DNA from: Apoderus coryli
Lineage: Eukaryota > Arthropoda > Insecta > Coleoptera > Attelabidae
DNA: 64,000 nucleotides
NCBI GenBank assembly: GCA_911728435.2
Contig: OU452198.1
Location: 35,183,902-35,247,901, forward strand
Direction: 5' to 3'
The notes below the pieces were generated by a model. The model did not search any database and was not told the origin of the DNA. It was given only the letters and a program-made list of their open reading frames with translations. Numbering within the stretch: position 1 is the stretch's first letter; each line of letters opens with the position of its first letter. This document shows, one piece after another, positions 11,600 through 21,964 of the stretch. The translations under genes were made by a program, and so were the position numbers.

Positions 11600-12590
11600 T
11601 CCAAAATGCAGAGCTTTTAATAACGCCCAATCCTGATTATGCCGTCTTATGTTTCATATAAGAAAGTAGCAAAGTTCTCTGCTAATGACGACAATACCAT
11701 GCAATCTAGACCAATTTGGGACACAGTGTGCTTCCTTATGTTGTAAGACGCTTCTGTCCACCAACTACATGTCCTGTCCATGCCCCGTTGTGCGTGATTT
11801 CTTAAGATGGACCATTGTCAACCCCTTTTGTAGGGCCAGAACCGTTCTGCGGCTTAGGGATCATTAAGGAGAAGTTCAGAATGAAGGAGGAAAAAGACAG
11901 ATCAATGCTCTGGCAAAATCTTCCTGGACTGCGACACTCCAAGAAATTCCTTGGAACCTTCAAGCATCAAAGATCTAAAAGTTCATGTAACTGAAGACAG
12001 GGGGATACAATTGACCATCAGGTCGTCATGGCCGGACAAGAAGTCGTAGAGGACCAACACTAGCTTCGCAAATGAATGAAGGCTTTATTTTATGAGTTGA
12101 CTATTACGCCAGTGTTGAGTTCTGGATCCAGGAAACGTCTCGTGAGGTGAAACTAAGTTGTGTGAAACAAATTCCAAGTAAATATGGTATATAAGGTAAA
12201 TAAGGATTGAGTAGTGAGAACATGTCTTGGATTCGCGCAATCTTCTCGAGAACTGATGTTTTTGTAGGAAATTGCATAAAATTTTCGTGTGTGTCTGTAG
12301 GTCTATTCATGCGCGCTAGCGATTAAAACGTTTTAAATACCTGCTGGTAATGAGATGGTACTTATTGATGGTCAATACGTGGATTACGAGAATGGCTAAT
12401 ATGGCGTTGACGTTTTTTGGTGTTCATTGTTGAAATCCTCAATATTCGTGTAGATGTGTATCCGTGCTTTTCATAAAGTACCTTGCAATCATCATAATTT
12501 TATCATTTTTTACTTAGTTAGAAATACGGGTGTTATCTAACGTTATAAAAGTTCATCATCACTAACAATAGGTACATTTAAAAGACAGCG
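11600..12590. other. unassigned; possible LINE RNase H trace
   Basis: Around 11880-11990 the plus strand reads RSMLWQNLPGLRHSKKFLG, which resembles the PGL..SK.F segment near the RNase H end of some Jockey-like LINEs, but stops surround it. The rest shows no feature. Confidence 0.3.
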
Positions 12591-12599
12591 ATGAGTACT

Positions 12600-13125
12600 G
12601 CAAAAAAATCGGTTGTGACACCCCAAAACTTTCCCGACAATATAATATAATCAAAAATATATGCCCTGCCTAACGAAATTTAATAATAATTATTGTTATT
12701 ATTGTATGATTTTGATTAATTCCAATAAACTAACGCAATAAATTTTTTATTTAAACGCAATTTTCTCGAGAATTATGGGGCAAATAACAAAAGAGGTATA
12801 TCGCTCTAAAGCAGATAAAAATGCTTTAAAATGATGTTATCACTCGACCCCTTCTGATATATGAAAATTAAGTAGTTGTGTCCACCCCTATCACAGGGCT
12901 TAAGCGATTTCAACCAAAATCTAATGGCTTCATCCAAAGACTGCCTCAAACTCATATACCAAAATTTAGTTCAATTGGTTAAAGCGTTTGAGCGCTATCG
13001 TGGAAGAATACATACAAACAGACAGACAGACTTCCTCCTGGAAATGGTCGTAATCGTCTCAGGGATGGTTATATCCGTCTTCATCTCAAAAAATTTTTTA
13101 GCGCGTTCATAACAATCCCTGTGGG
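12600..13125 (+). repeat. interspersed repeat R1, copy 1
   Basis: Diverged repeat with landmarks CGGTTGTGACACCCCAAAAC (12610), TTTTCTCGAGAATTATGG (12760), GCGATTTCAACCAAAATCTA (12904), CAGACAGACAGACTTC (13018) and a TAGCGCGTTCATA end (13098). The same landmarks in the same order recur at 62437-62770, and the last third at 21700-21950. No coding capacity is recognised. The short frames inside it are not genes. Confidence 0.65.
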
Positions 13126-13129
13126 CGAG

Positions 13130-13390
13130 AGTAAAAAAGAAAGCTTCATAAAATGAGAACCACAGAAATACACACTTCTCCAACTGATAGTCCAGGGAAA
13201 GATTAGTGGAAGCGGAGCATTGGAAGACGCCGTGTGTCCTGGCTAAAGAATCTGAGGGATTGGTTTAACTGTAGCAATGTTCAACTGTTGAGAGCTGCGG
13301 TCAACAAGGTCCGGATTGCTGTGATGATAGCGAACCTCCGATAGGAGATGCACTATAAGTCTCCAGGCTGTAACTTACAGTAGGTTATTA
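13130..13390 (+). pseudogene. LINE C-terminal fragment with 3' flank
   Basis: The plus strand gives YTLLQLIVQGKI, then after a one-base slip RRRVSWLKNLRDWFNCSNVQ and LLRAAVNKVRIAVMIANLR with a stop. The pattern GRRR.SWLKNLRDW....LFRAAVNK..IA.MI.N.R is the extreme C-terminus shared by many insect craniofacial-development-protein-2-like LINE ORFs. Only the tail survives. This is strand-opposite to the RTE copy at 37.6-40 kb. Confidence 0.7.
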
Positions 13391-13565
13391 GTAGTATAAG
13401 TATTATAAATCAAATGTTCGAAATACGTATCAAATTTACAGTAAAGCTAAAAAAGAAATAATACAATTTAATCTAAGCACAAAACATTTTAAAATGTAAC
13501 TTTAAATAAAATAATAACTCATAAATAAACGACTCAACAAAATACTTTTATATCATGTTCGAATT

Positions 13566-13609
13566 AGCCAAACATGTTTCGGAACTTTACTGTTCCATCT
13601 TCAGTGGCA
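13566..13609 (-). ncRNA. hammerhead ribozyme, ACAUGU type
   Basis: On the minus strand: stem I GCCA, then CUGAAGA (position 7 is variable in the hammerhead core), a U, stem II GGAAC/GUUCC with loop AGUAAA, GAAA, palindromic stem III ACAUGU, cleavage base U17, and stem I UGGC closing. All core positions are intact. A degraded tail GTTGAGTCG follows at about 13523-13532. Confidence 0.75.
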
Positions 13610-13801
13610 TTATAAATCTTACAAAGGATTCTTACTTAATGGCTTATGTTGTAATGTGGATTCAAACATTTCATCTTGTGAAAAAAACTTTCATTTAATA
13701 ATAAACATGTTTGAAAAAATAGTCCATTCTTAAGTGGAGTTGCAATTTTAGTGTTTAAATGAAAGTCGAATCTCCACAAAATAAATTTAATAGAAACTAT
13801 C

Positions 13802-13848
13802 GGCCATACATGTTTCGGGACTAGACCAGTCCCATCATCACTGGCATG
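13802..13848 (-). ncRNA. hammerhead ribozyme motif, probably inactive
   Basis: Minus strand: GCCA, GUGAUGA (invariant C3 replaced by G), stem II GGGAC/GUCCC, GAAA, ACAUGU, A17, UGGC. The C3 change should abolish cleavage. It is the inverted partner of the motif at 15256. Confidence 0.65.
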
Positions 13849-14747
13849 TCAACAATCCAACAAACACAACACTAAGACGTACAATGTTTCATTATATTTC
13901 TATTGAAGCCTGGAAAACACACCTCATTCTTAGTTCGTTATCAATATGTGCAATTATCGATTAACTTACCATTTTATGGAAAAATATTTGAATTATAAAA
14001 ATTTTTTAATTAAATTACAGTTACATATTTTGGTCTAATTTTCTTTTTGTATATCATACTTTTCTTTGTTTTCTAATAAAGTGAAAACTATGTAACTATT
14101 TGTTTTTTTGTTAAAGCCGGAATGGCAAGAACGTCATCGACAAACGTAATAAAAAATTTCTTTGTTGGTATGAATATGCGTTGTGTTATATAGGCGATAG
14201 TCTCCAGGCTCCAATTTACAACATGCTCTTAAAATTACAGACAAATAAAGCTTTAGTAATAATTAACTAATCCAGCAATTTTCATACTGATAAATCTAAC
14301 TGAGTCACTAAGGAGTATGATCAGTTCACTGTATTATAAAAGGAACGGTGTAAGATTTTTCAATTATTTTGAGAATTTTAAAACGCCATTGTCGTGTGAA
14401 CGTGCAGTCAATTAAGAACCTAAAATATTATCGAAGAGAAATTTAATCTTCGATGATTTACAAAAAGAAACATAGCATGAAACTTACATTAGAAATAATG
14501 TGATTCTTTAAAAAATTTTTAGTTTTATTTTAAATGTTTAGTAACAAAAACTTAATTTCAAAAACTTTTTATTTTATGACTGAGAGAATAAAAAAATTTT
14601 TTCACACAATGGTAAGTTTAAAAGTTAAAATCATTTTGGTGCAATTGAAAATAATATATACAATCTTACTTCTAGAGTTAATAAATAAATTCCCAAAAAT
14701 AATATGTACTAACTAGTATAACATAGCTTTTCGTAAGAATCTCATAT

Positions 14748-14792
14748 AACCACTGATGATGCGGCCCGGAGCTGCGAAACATATATGGTGAC
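14748..14792 (+). ncRNA. hammerhead ribozyme motif, stem III altered
   Basis: AACCA, CUGAUGA, stem II GCGGC/GCUGC, GAAA, then ACAUAU in place of ACAUGU, A17 and UGG pairing with CCA. The catalytic core is intact but the G16.2 to A change breaks the stem III palindrome. A tail GTGTGGAGGTCGAC follows at about 14828. Confidence 0.6.
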
Positions 14793-15255
14793 AAATGTAA
14801 TTTGTTGAGGATATTTATTAAATTTATTGTGTGGAGGTCGACTTTTATCTCAAGAATATTTTTTCAATTATATTAATAGATGTGTGGAGTTAGGTTATCT
14901 TCGAGGCTCATAAATTTTTACTAAAAGGAAGAGTATGTAGTTGACTTGGGATCTGAACACGTAGAAGAAGAACTTATTAGTATATAAACCTTATTCTATG
15001 ACATTGTTTTTAAGGTTATGATAATATAAACATGTTAAGAAACTCCTTAAGTTGTTATATATTTTTATGGGCCACCATGAATTCTCGTCTAATCGCTTTG
15101 GTAAAGGCATTTTTTATTTATGTTGTATATAGGCATTTGACACAAACCTATAACCATTCGCACATAAAGCTAATAAGGTAAGTATGTTCTTATTTCAAAA
15201 AGGCCAAGGAGTTGAAAAATTGTACGTCTTAGTGTTGTGTTTGTTCGATTGTTGA

Positions 15256-15302
15256 CATGCCACTGATGATGGGACTGGTCTAATCCCGAAACATGTATGG
15301 CC
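15256..15302 (+). ncRNA. hammerhead ribozyme, ACAUGU type
   Basis: GCCA, CUGAUGA, U, stem II GGGAC/AUCCC (four pairs plus one mismatch), GAAA, ACAUGU, A17, UGGC. All core bases are intact; a GUA cleavage triplet is predicted. Confidence 0.75.
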
Positions 15303-15403
15303 GATAGTTTCTATTAAATTTATTTTGTGGAGATTCGACTTTCATTTAAACACTAAAATAAACATGTGGTCAGTCTTTAAAATTATTGAAACTGAAAATT
15401 GAT

Positions 15404-16850
15404 TATATAATAATAATAATAGGTTTATTGTGAAACAAATGCAACAAAACAATTAATAATCTTACAAAAGTACAGTATACATAACTAAATAAAAATTAAA
15501 TAATAATAATAATAATTAATAAACCCAAGATGAAAATATCACACAAAAGAAAAATTCTTGTGCATGGGATCATTCCCATCGGAGAAAAACTTAGATCCAA
15601 ATTACACACTACACGAAATTAACAAGTTAAAATAAGAGAGAAAGAAAGAATACTGAATACCTCATACATACCCCCCGAACGGTTTCACAGACACTTGCAA
15701 TCCTCTCCATACGAGTATTCTACAGCACATTATATGAGTGATAGTTCTTTGGATCTATAAGTCGATGTATTTCTAGTCTTGGTAGGTTCCTCATCCACCT
15801 CATCCACCTCATGAATTTCTTTTTAAACATAGGGGTCGTATTTATTCTTCAAATATTGTCCGGTATAATATTATATAATTTAGGTGTTAAATAAATAAAA
15901 GATCTCTGACCAATTGTTTTTTTGCATTTTGGGAACTTTTAGGTTAGTTTCATTTTGTCTAGATGTGTAGACCTTATTTATGCAAGTAAAAATGCTTCTA
16001 TTTCTATTACAATGCAAAACAATTGTTCTGCAAAACAACTGTCTAGGATCGAGAATATTACTTTCCTGATATAATAGTTCCGTAGAATATATCCAAGGAT
16101 GTGATAAAATTATCTTTAATATCCACTTCTGCGTCGTCTCCAGGTATTTATAAAAGTTGTTTGTTACACCCCCCACCCTATTATTCCATATGTAATATAG
16201 GTTTCCACTAGGGAACGATACAATTGGAGTAGGAGTTGCACATTAAAAAATCTTTTAAAATATTTAAATTTATAAGCCATAGTTCTCAATTTTGCTATTA
16301 AATATTGTATGTGAACGTCCCATTTTAAATTGGTATGAATGTAAATTCCTAGATATTTCACACTATCGGAGCACTTAATCTCTGTGGGGGTTCCTGAAGC
16401 ATGAATACTTAGTGTTGCATAATCAGGTATGTTCCTTTCATAGCAAGAGAAATTCACAAAAGTTGTCTTTTTAAAAATAATAGTTAACAATTTACTGTTA
16501 AAAAACGTGACAATAATTACAAAATCTTGCTCTACCTTTCTCTTTAAGCTACTCCAGGATTCATCTTTATAAAAAACAACTGTATCATCCGCGAAACCTT
16601 TAGAGAAAACAATGCATTAATGTACACAGTAAAAAGGATTGGTCCCAGGACAGTACCCTGAGGAACTCCGTAGGTAATTTTCCTTATACCGCTAACGACA
16701 TCGTCAATTTGGACACACTGTTCTCGATTTTGTAGGTAACTTCTAAATAAATCATTATGTAAAAAGCTAAATACTGTGATACACCGTTTAATGTTGAAAG
16801 TTTCTTTTTTTAAATCATTATAATAAAGAGCATATTGAAAATGCACTTAC
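15404..16850 (-). pseudogene. 5'-truncated LINE, reverse transcriptase and 3' tail
   Basis: Minus-strand order: YLQNREQCVQIDDVVSGI and YGVPQGTVLGPILFTVYINA (RT motif B region, 16544-16846). A frame change removes the YADD-type motif, and then come SVKYLGIYIHTNLKWDVHIQ and LYRSLVETYITYGIIGWG (16164-16490) and ILDPRQLFCRTIVLH (15880-16176). The 3' end at about 15408-15421 is an (AAT)n run, i.e. (TTA)n on the sense strand, the tail seen on other LINEs here. The endonuclease and N-terminal RT are absent; there are three frame changes. Jockey/CR1-like lineage by motif style; non-functional. Confidence 0.8.
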
Positions 16851-16854
16851 GTGG

Positions 16855-17180
16855 TTTGACTTTAATCAAATTCAAAAAATGTGTTGTGGAGTAGACGCCT
16901 TTGATTTATGAATACATCCTGCTGTTCGTCGTAATGGATTACTTTAGAAAATAAAATAATAATTTTTTCATTCTAAATTTTCTTTTTCACAAGGTGTCTA
17001 TTATACATGTTTAAATTTGAATTTTCCATGTATAAACTACTGATGATCTCAGTTTATGTAAATTCTATTTACTATCCCACTGAAGATGGAAGCGAATTTT
17101 CTGAAACAGGTCTTCCTATGTTCCTCCTATGATTTGATCATATATAAATAACGTATTTTGTGGAGGAGACAATTATTATT
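16855..17180 (+). mobile_element. hammerhead-family tails and degenerate copy
   Basis: At 16865-16945 the plus strand carries a complete 3' tail, TTGTGGAGTAGACGC... ending GTAATGGATTACTTTAG. Next, 16955-17180 holds a second, degenerate unit with a hammerhead relic (17074-17116) and a cut tail TTTTGTGGAGGAGAC. The section 16995-17030 matches the inverted sequence at 42905-42940 inside another family copy. It lies just 5' of a truncated LINE. Confidence 0.6.
17074..17116 (+). ncRNA. degenerate hammerhead motif
   Basis: CCCA, CUGAAGA, a weak stem II GGAA/UUUC, GAAA, ACAGGU (palindrome lost), C17, UUCC (does not pair with CCCA beyond one base). Decayed copy. Confidence 0.45.
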
Positions 17181-17548
17181 ACATTTTAATTTCTAATTTT
17201 TGAATAAACGAATTACTGTTTTAATGTTGGTGCCTACTTCTACTTCAGTGTTTAAACAAATTACAAATTTGATTACTAAAGCTTACACACATTTAATTTT
17301 TTTTTTGGCAAAACTAAAACTTTCAATTACCTAATTAACATGCAAAACCCATTCACGTTTTGCTGCAAAATGAAACACGTGCTCCACCAAACACCAAACG
17401 TAAAAATAACCACATTCTGTGTGACAGCCAATAAAATTAAATAGCTGGAAATTTTCGCGTTTTACCAAGTGATGGTACGCATTAAAAATGCAATTGTTCC
17501 ATTTTTTTTGTCTGTGTGTATACTTTTGCGAGTATAAATGGTGGTAAT

Positions 17549-17881
17549 TTATGTGAAACGCGTACGAACAAATGAAATTACAATCGAATGATGATCTTTG
17601 TATTCAGATAACGGCATAAAAAAGGAACAGTCTTTACCAAAGTAAGAAACCTTAGTAAAATTGTATTTTAGACGAATTAAGGTAGTTTCACATATTTTCC
17701 AAGATTTATTCAAGTCATATCTAAAAATACTATTTATTGGATAACGAAGTAGCTCCGGTTCGTGGCACAGGCGTGCTCTTTTCATGAAATTTTGTTTACA
17801 TAATCTTGTAACTTTAAATAACTCCAACACTTTCCAGGTTGAACTATCGCTATCGCCTCCATAATTTATAGTGAAGTTCAT
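17549..17881 (-). CDS. 110-codon open frame of unknown function
   Basis: Intact minus-strand frame with ATG and stop, beginning MNFTINYGGDSDSSTWKVLE, with a mid-part ARLCHEPELLRYPINSIFRY and an end ISFVRTRFT. Amino-acid composition looks protein-like (many aromatic and charged residues spread evenly) and differs from nearby LINE pieces, but I recognise no domain, signal peptide or membrane segment. It could be a host gene fragment, a retrocopy or a transposon ORF. No neighbouring feature helps, and no intron or poly(A) signal is evident. Chance ORF remains possible. Confidence 0.3.
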   Translation of the reverse strand: MNFTINYGGDSDSSTWKVLELFKVTRLCKQNFMKRARLCHEPELLRYPINSIFRYDLNKSWKICETTLIRLKYNFTKVSYFGKDCSFFMPLSEYKDHHSIVISFVRTRFT

Positions 17882-18067
17882 TGCGGTTTCTGTACATTAT
17901 AATTTAAAATAAAATAAACAATACACCATTATTTATATTATTAAACTTAATTATAACCATTTTACCAAGTTTTTTGTCAATTAATTATTAATTTGAATGA
18001 CTTTTTATCTAGGGTTGTAGAACTCATGTAAGTAACACTCTAAACTCTAAATTGAATCAATCAAAAA

Positions 18068-18105
18068 GGCGACGTTTCGCAGGCTATATTGCCGCTTTAT
18101 CAAGC
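18068..18105 (-). ncRNA. degenerate ACGU-type hammerhead-like motif
   Basis: The minus strand reads CUUGAUAAA, a GC-rich stem (GCGGC...GCCUGC), GAAA, ACGU, C. The general order matches the ACGU-type motifs at 19981 and 58697, but the CUGANGA box is altered. Confidence 0.35.
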
Positions 18106-18136
18106 TCTAAAACACAATTCAATACATTAACGAAAC

Positions 18137-18162
18137 CAAAGATTAATGTACATTAATCTTTG
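18137..18162. repeat. perfect 26-bp palindrome
   Basis: CAAAGATTAATGT is followed at once by its exact inverse complement, with no loop. Isolated; function unknown. Confidence 0.8.
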
Positions 18163-18169
18163 ACGAAAC

Positions 18170-18998
18170 AATACGAATCATCAATCCAAATCTTACTTTT
18201 TATAAAAAATTAATGAATCTCTAGTTGTTTAACAATAACTAACCTAACTATGTTAATCAAAAGTTAGAAATATAAAAGTAAACTTCTTGAAGTTTTAAAT
18301 AATTTTAACGAATTTTATTACACGCACATAACAACTGTTTCACCAACACATTGGTTTTTTTCAAGGTCGCGTCACGACACGATTTATAATATGATCGTCC
18401 CGCAAAAGAGATGAAGCATATAACAAATATGAGGGAGAGAGAGAGACTATATCCTATACCGTACACTATTAATATAGCGGCTTAACGTTGCCTATCCTTC
18501 GGTTGTCCCTTTTGTACCGTCATTCGTATTCACTTCTATCACGTGTACTGTGCTGCACGCGTATTTTTTTTATATTTCGAATTATTTTGACCCCTTCTCC
18601 ACTAAATAACTAGTCAATATTTCTGCTATGTTTCGGAAATATGTTTTAAGTTTTTAACCTCTTTTCGAACGCCTATGTCTATTTTTCATGTTAAATGCTT
18701 TAGGTTATGTTCTGTTAAATTAATGAGAAATTATTATTGCCGATATGTTTAACAACTATAAATTTTTGAACCCTTTGTTAAACGTCTTACCTACGCTCGC
18801 TCGCTTTTCGAAAAGTTAATAACCACCTAGAATTATCAGGAAGTATTTTTGTACCAAATTTGTTAAAAATCTGTTGATAAGTGAGTTTTGAGTAATCGTG
18901 GATACAGATTTTTTCTGCCCCTTTTTAGAGTTTTAACGGACGCCTATGGTACAGATATTTTTTGTCGTTTATTTATAACACCAGTTAAAAGGCTAAAT
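18170..18998. other. unassigned DNA
   Basis: No gene or repeat recognised; includes a (GA)n stretch near 18433-18445. Confidence 0.4.
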
Positions 18999-19102
18999 AT
19001 ATAATATTTATCTTCTGAAATAATCCATTACGACGAGGAGCGGGATGCATTTACAAAACAAAGACGTCTACTCCACAAAATGTTTTATATTGATGTTCAC
19101 TT

Positions 19103-19146
19103 AGCCAAACATGTTTCAGAACTCACTGTTCCATCATCAGTGGCTT
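19103..19146 (-). ncRNA. hammerhead ribozyme, ACAUGU type
   Basis: Minus strand: AGCCA, CUGAUGA, U, stem II GGAAC/GUUCU with loop AGUGA, GAAA, ACAUGU, U17, UGGCU. Five-pair stem I and all catalytic bases intact. Confidence 0.8.
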
Positions 19147-19519
19147 TAATAAGCTTTTACAAAAATCTTACCTAGTGTCTAAGCCGTATACAGATTTTCG
19201 AAACATGAATACATTTTGTGAAAACTATTCAATAGTATAAAAAAATAATTGAGGTCAAATGATAAAATTTTTAAAATTTAGAAAACTTAAGAGCTTAAAA
19301 ATTAATTACACCAATTGCAAACAGTAAATTTCATAGTGAAAGATTTAATGTAAATGTTTTTTCCTGTAAATCATTTCTATTAAAGATCTTTGAAAATATA
19401 TTTATGTAGTTCTGATTTCAACCAAATTCGGTTGAATAGTTTTCACAAAATGTATTCATGTTTCGAAAATCTATGTATACGGCTTAGACACTAGGTAAGA
19501 TTTTTGTAAAAGCTTATTA

Positions 19520-19563
19520 AAGCCACTGATGATTGAACAGTGAGTTCCGAAACATGTTTGGCT
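19520..19563 (+). ncRNA. hammerhead ribozyme, ACAUGU type
   Basis: AGCCA, CUGAUGA, stem II GAAC/GUUC (the pair next to the core is changed to U/C), GAAA, ACAUGU, U17, UGGCU. Inverted partner of the motif at 19103. Confidence 0.75.
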
Positions 19564-19644
19564 AAGTGGACATCAATAGAAAACATTTTGTGGAGTAGAC
19601 GGCTTTGTTTTGTAAAATATAATATTTACTTTATTTCCCTTATT

Positions 19645-20115
19645 TTTCTTGAACCATATATTTATAATTTTTGGATGTATCGTTATTGAGTTTTAGGTTC
19701 GTATTAACAACAAAACTGAAATAAAGTTTTTTTTTTAAATTCATGTCGTAGTTCATTTTTCGACGTTTCGAACAACATTTTCTTCTCTTAGTCCTCCAAC
19801 ATCATCTCTTTTTTTTTCTTCCTTCTCTCTCTCCAACTTTTTGTTTAGAAATCCTTTTTTTTTCCAAACCAAAATTCTCTTACCCACACCAAATATTACA
19901 AAGCGAATTATGGAGAGAGAGAAGGAAGAAAAAAGGAAGGCCACTAATGAGATCTTGGGGGACTAAGACATAAAAGAAAATTCCTGAAGAAGACAAGAAA
20001 ACTTTGTCGAAACGTAGAAAAAAGAAATATGACATGAAACAAAAAAAAAATATTTAATTTTTGTTGTTAATACGTACTAAAACCCAATAACAATATCCAA
20101 AAATTATAATATTTC
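19645..20115. mobile_element. second fold-back element with ACGU-type hammerheads
   Basis: Inverted arms: 19650-19790 and 19965-20110 share (inverted) AATTTTTGGAT, the GTTGTTAATACG region, GACATGAA and the GAAACGT core. The right arm has an intact ACGU-type hammerhead (19981-20025). The left arm has lost the CUGANGA box by deletion but keeps TTCGACGTTTCG-type remains at 19757. It starts within about 30 bp of the preceding fold-back's target duplication. No open frame of note. Confidence 0.6.
19981..20025 (+). ncRNA. hammerhead ribozyme, ACGU type
   Basis: Stem I UUC, CUGAAGA, A, stem II GACAA/UUGUC (five perfect pairs), GAAA, self-complementary ACGU as stem III, A17, GAA closing stem I. All invariant core bases present; stem I is only three pairs. 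Confidence 0.65.
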
Positions 20116-20235
20116 CAGTTTAATTTTGTTGACCCTTTTTCTACTATTATTTTTTATTAACGTATATGCAAACAAGGTTCTTATGCCGCATCTTATATCG
20201 AAACTATAATATTAACCAATTTTTCTAGTATGTTT

Positions 20236-21150
20236 AGGCAATAATAATAATAATAATAATATTTATTTCAGTAAGTACAAGGATTACAATGTCGGTACAA
20301 TATATCTCATAATTAATGTGAAATAAATATTAATCAAACTCCTGTGAAATCATATTCTGTAAGTCATCCTGTGTTGCAAAGTTTAAAACTTGTCTGCAAC
20401 TGTAGACGAAGGTAGAACAGATATAATTGCACATGAAGCCATTTCAGTTAAGTATTACCTATATCATTTTACAACCCAAAATTAGAAATATCTTGAGAAC
20501 AAAAAAAAAAGAAAAATAAATGAGTGAATTCTAATCGTTCCCGATTTTATTAGACACAGATTTCACCCCATATCCATTTAGGTGCTTATTTCAATTTTAT
20601 TATCTGTAAGTCAGTTTGAAAAGATTTTTTTAAATGATTTATAAGAGGTTTTCTCTTTTAAATCCAGAGGCAGTTTGTTATAAATTTGCTTACCGACATA
20701 CGCGAAACATCTCTGTCCTATCTGTAATTTAGTTTTGGGAAGAATTAGGTTTTCATTTAGTCTGAACCGCGTTGGATGTCGATGTGTGTTCATATTTACT
20801 AGTCTTTTATCTTTAATTAGTAGAAGTAAGGTCGTTAAAACTCGAGATTGGGTGAATATTAATTCAGACGGATGGCGTATATTAAGATTGAATATTAGTT
20901 TTAGAATTCTCTTTTGTACTATTTCTAGAGGTTGTAAAGTTGTCGAGTATGCTCCACCCCATGCAATAATTCCATACACTAAGGTTGATTGGACCAGGGC
21001 AAAATACACAGCCACTAATTTATCTTTATCTAAAAATTTTTTAAGTAATTTAAAAAGATATATCAGAGAACGAATCTTTTTTACCAAATATTGTACTTGG
21101 ATATCCCATCGCCTGTATATTTTTTACATTTTTGACCCCTGTTTACAATT
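20236..21150 (-). pseudogene. 5'-truncated LINE 3' end (RT C-terminus)
   Basis: The minus-strand frame 20611-21087 (158 codons, unbroken) reads LLKKFLDKDKLVAVYFALVQ, then STLVYGIIAWGGAYS, VQKRILKLIFNLN and near the end FAYVGKQIYNKLPLDLKE. This is the post-palm C-terminal region of Jockey/CR1-like LINEs (Y.ALV.S.L.YGI..WGG; Q.R..K.I; NKLP). The sense-strand 3' end is an (ATT)n tail at 20239-20260. RT catalytic motifs and the endonuclease are missing, so it is a truncated, non-functional insertion despite the long open frame. Confidence 0.8.
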
Positions 21151-21539
21151 TTATACCCTTTTTAAACCCCTTGCCTACGCGCAATGATTCCTAAAAGTCA
21201 ATCAAACACGTATTTCCGGTGAAATGATTTTTTTTTAATAAAACTGATCGCCTCCATATACATAAATATATGATATGTGTTTTATATATTTTGTTTATTG
21301 ACGATGGTGGATGAGAATGGATTATTAATAAAATACATTTTTTATTTATTCGATGACATATGCTTTTATTATTTCTACATACAACACACCACATCGACAA
21401 CTGACATACTTGACATCGACTGTTGACAGTTCACAATGACATACAATAACCATAGACATGATGTCCTGTGACAATATGGAGCTAAAAATACTAATTATAA
21501 CACGATAAACTAACCGCCTACTTTGGTCAAAAATTAACA

Positions 21540-21650
21540 AAAAAAAAAAAATGCAAGAGCAGGGATCGAACCCAAGACCTGCTGCACCCAAAGCCACGCT
21601 GATTACCACTGACGTACAGTCAACGGTAAAGTTAAATATATGTGTTACTT
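21540..21650 (-). mobile_element. tRNA-derived SINE fragment
   Basis: On the minus strand a pol III-type layout is seen: an A-box-like TGGTAATCAGCGTGG near 21605-21620, and a B box GGTTCGATCCC near 21568-21580. They are spaced like a tRNA head, and a T-run follows at 21540. The acceptor stem does not close as in a real tRNA, so this is read as a SINE head. Confidence 0.6.
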
Positions 21651-21699
21651 TTATCACACAAAATTATGCTGGCAAATATCAAAAGTATCCTATCGCTGT

Positions 21700-21960
21700 A
21701 AAACATAATATGCAAAATGATGTATCGCTCGACGCATACTGCCATTTGAAAATTTGAGGCTCTATCACAGCGATTTCAACCAAAAACTAATGGATTCATC
21801 ATAGGAAGAATCCATACAGACAGACTTTCATCTGGAAATGGTCTTAATCGTCTCAGAGATTTCCAAAATGCTTATATCCGTCTTTATCTCAAATTTTTTT
21901 AGCGCGTTTACAAAACTTTCCCTATGGGTCGGGAAAGTAAAAAGTCGGTGCTTGGGGGTT
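21700..21960 (+). repeat. interspersed repeat R1, copy 2 (3' part)
   Basis: Shares GCGATTTCAACCAAAA, CATACAGACAGAC, TGGAAATGGTC.TAATCGTCTC, TTATATCCGTCTT and TTAGCGCGTT with the copy at 12600-13125, in the same order. Confidence 0.65.
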
Positions 21961-21964
21961 AAGG

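Larger units (their letters stand above)
13711..15356 (-). mobile_element. hammerhead fold-back element with 11-bp TSD
   Basis: Flanked by the perfect direct repeat AATAAACATGT (13700-13710 and 15357-15367). Outer arms 13747-13886 and 15219-15358 are near-identical inverted copies of about 140 bp, each holding a hammerhead motif. The left end, read on the minus strand, finishes with the family 3' tail: TTTTGTGGAG hairpin strand, CTCCACTTAAG, GAATGGACTA. The right end is the same tail inverted and cut short. The 1.3-kb interior (13890-15210) has a further plus-strand hammerhead at 14748 but no recognised coding region. Confidence 0.75.
19011..19616 (-). mobile_element. hammerhead fold-back element with perfect 12-bp TSD
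   Basis: Flanked by ATATAATATTTA at 18999-19010 and 19617-19628, an exact target-site duplication. Inverted arms 19051-19236 and 19430-19616 are about 185 bp long and nearly identical. Each contains an apparently intact hammerhead (19103 minus, 19520 plus). Read on the minus strand, the left end finishes with the full family tail (TTTTGTGGAGTAGACG ... CTCCTCGTCG ... AATGGATTA); the right end has the inverted tail truncated after TGTGGAGTAGACGG. The 190-bp spacer has no frame. One of the clearest complete insertions of this family. Confidence 0.85.

Noticed and set aside
21540..21650. tRNA gene on the minus strand
   Set aside because: A and B boxes are present but acceptor and anticodon arms do not close; read as SINE head. 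Same for 26430-26500.
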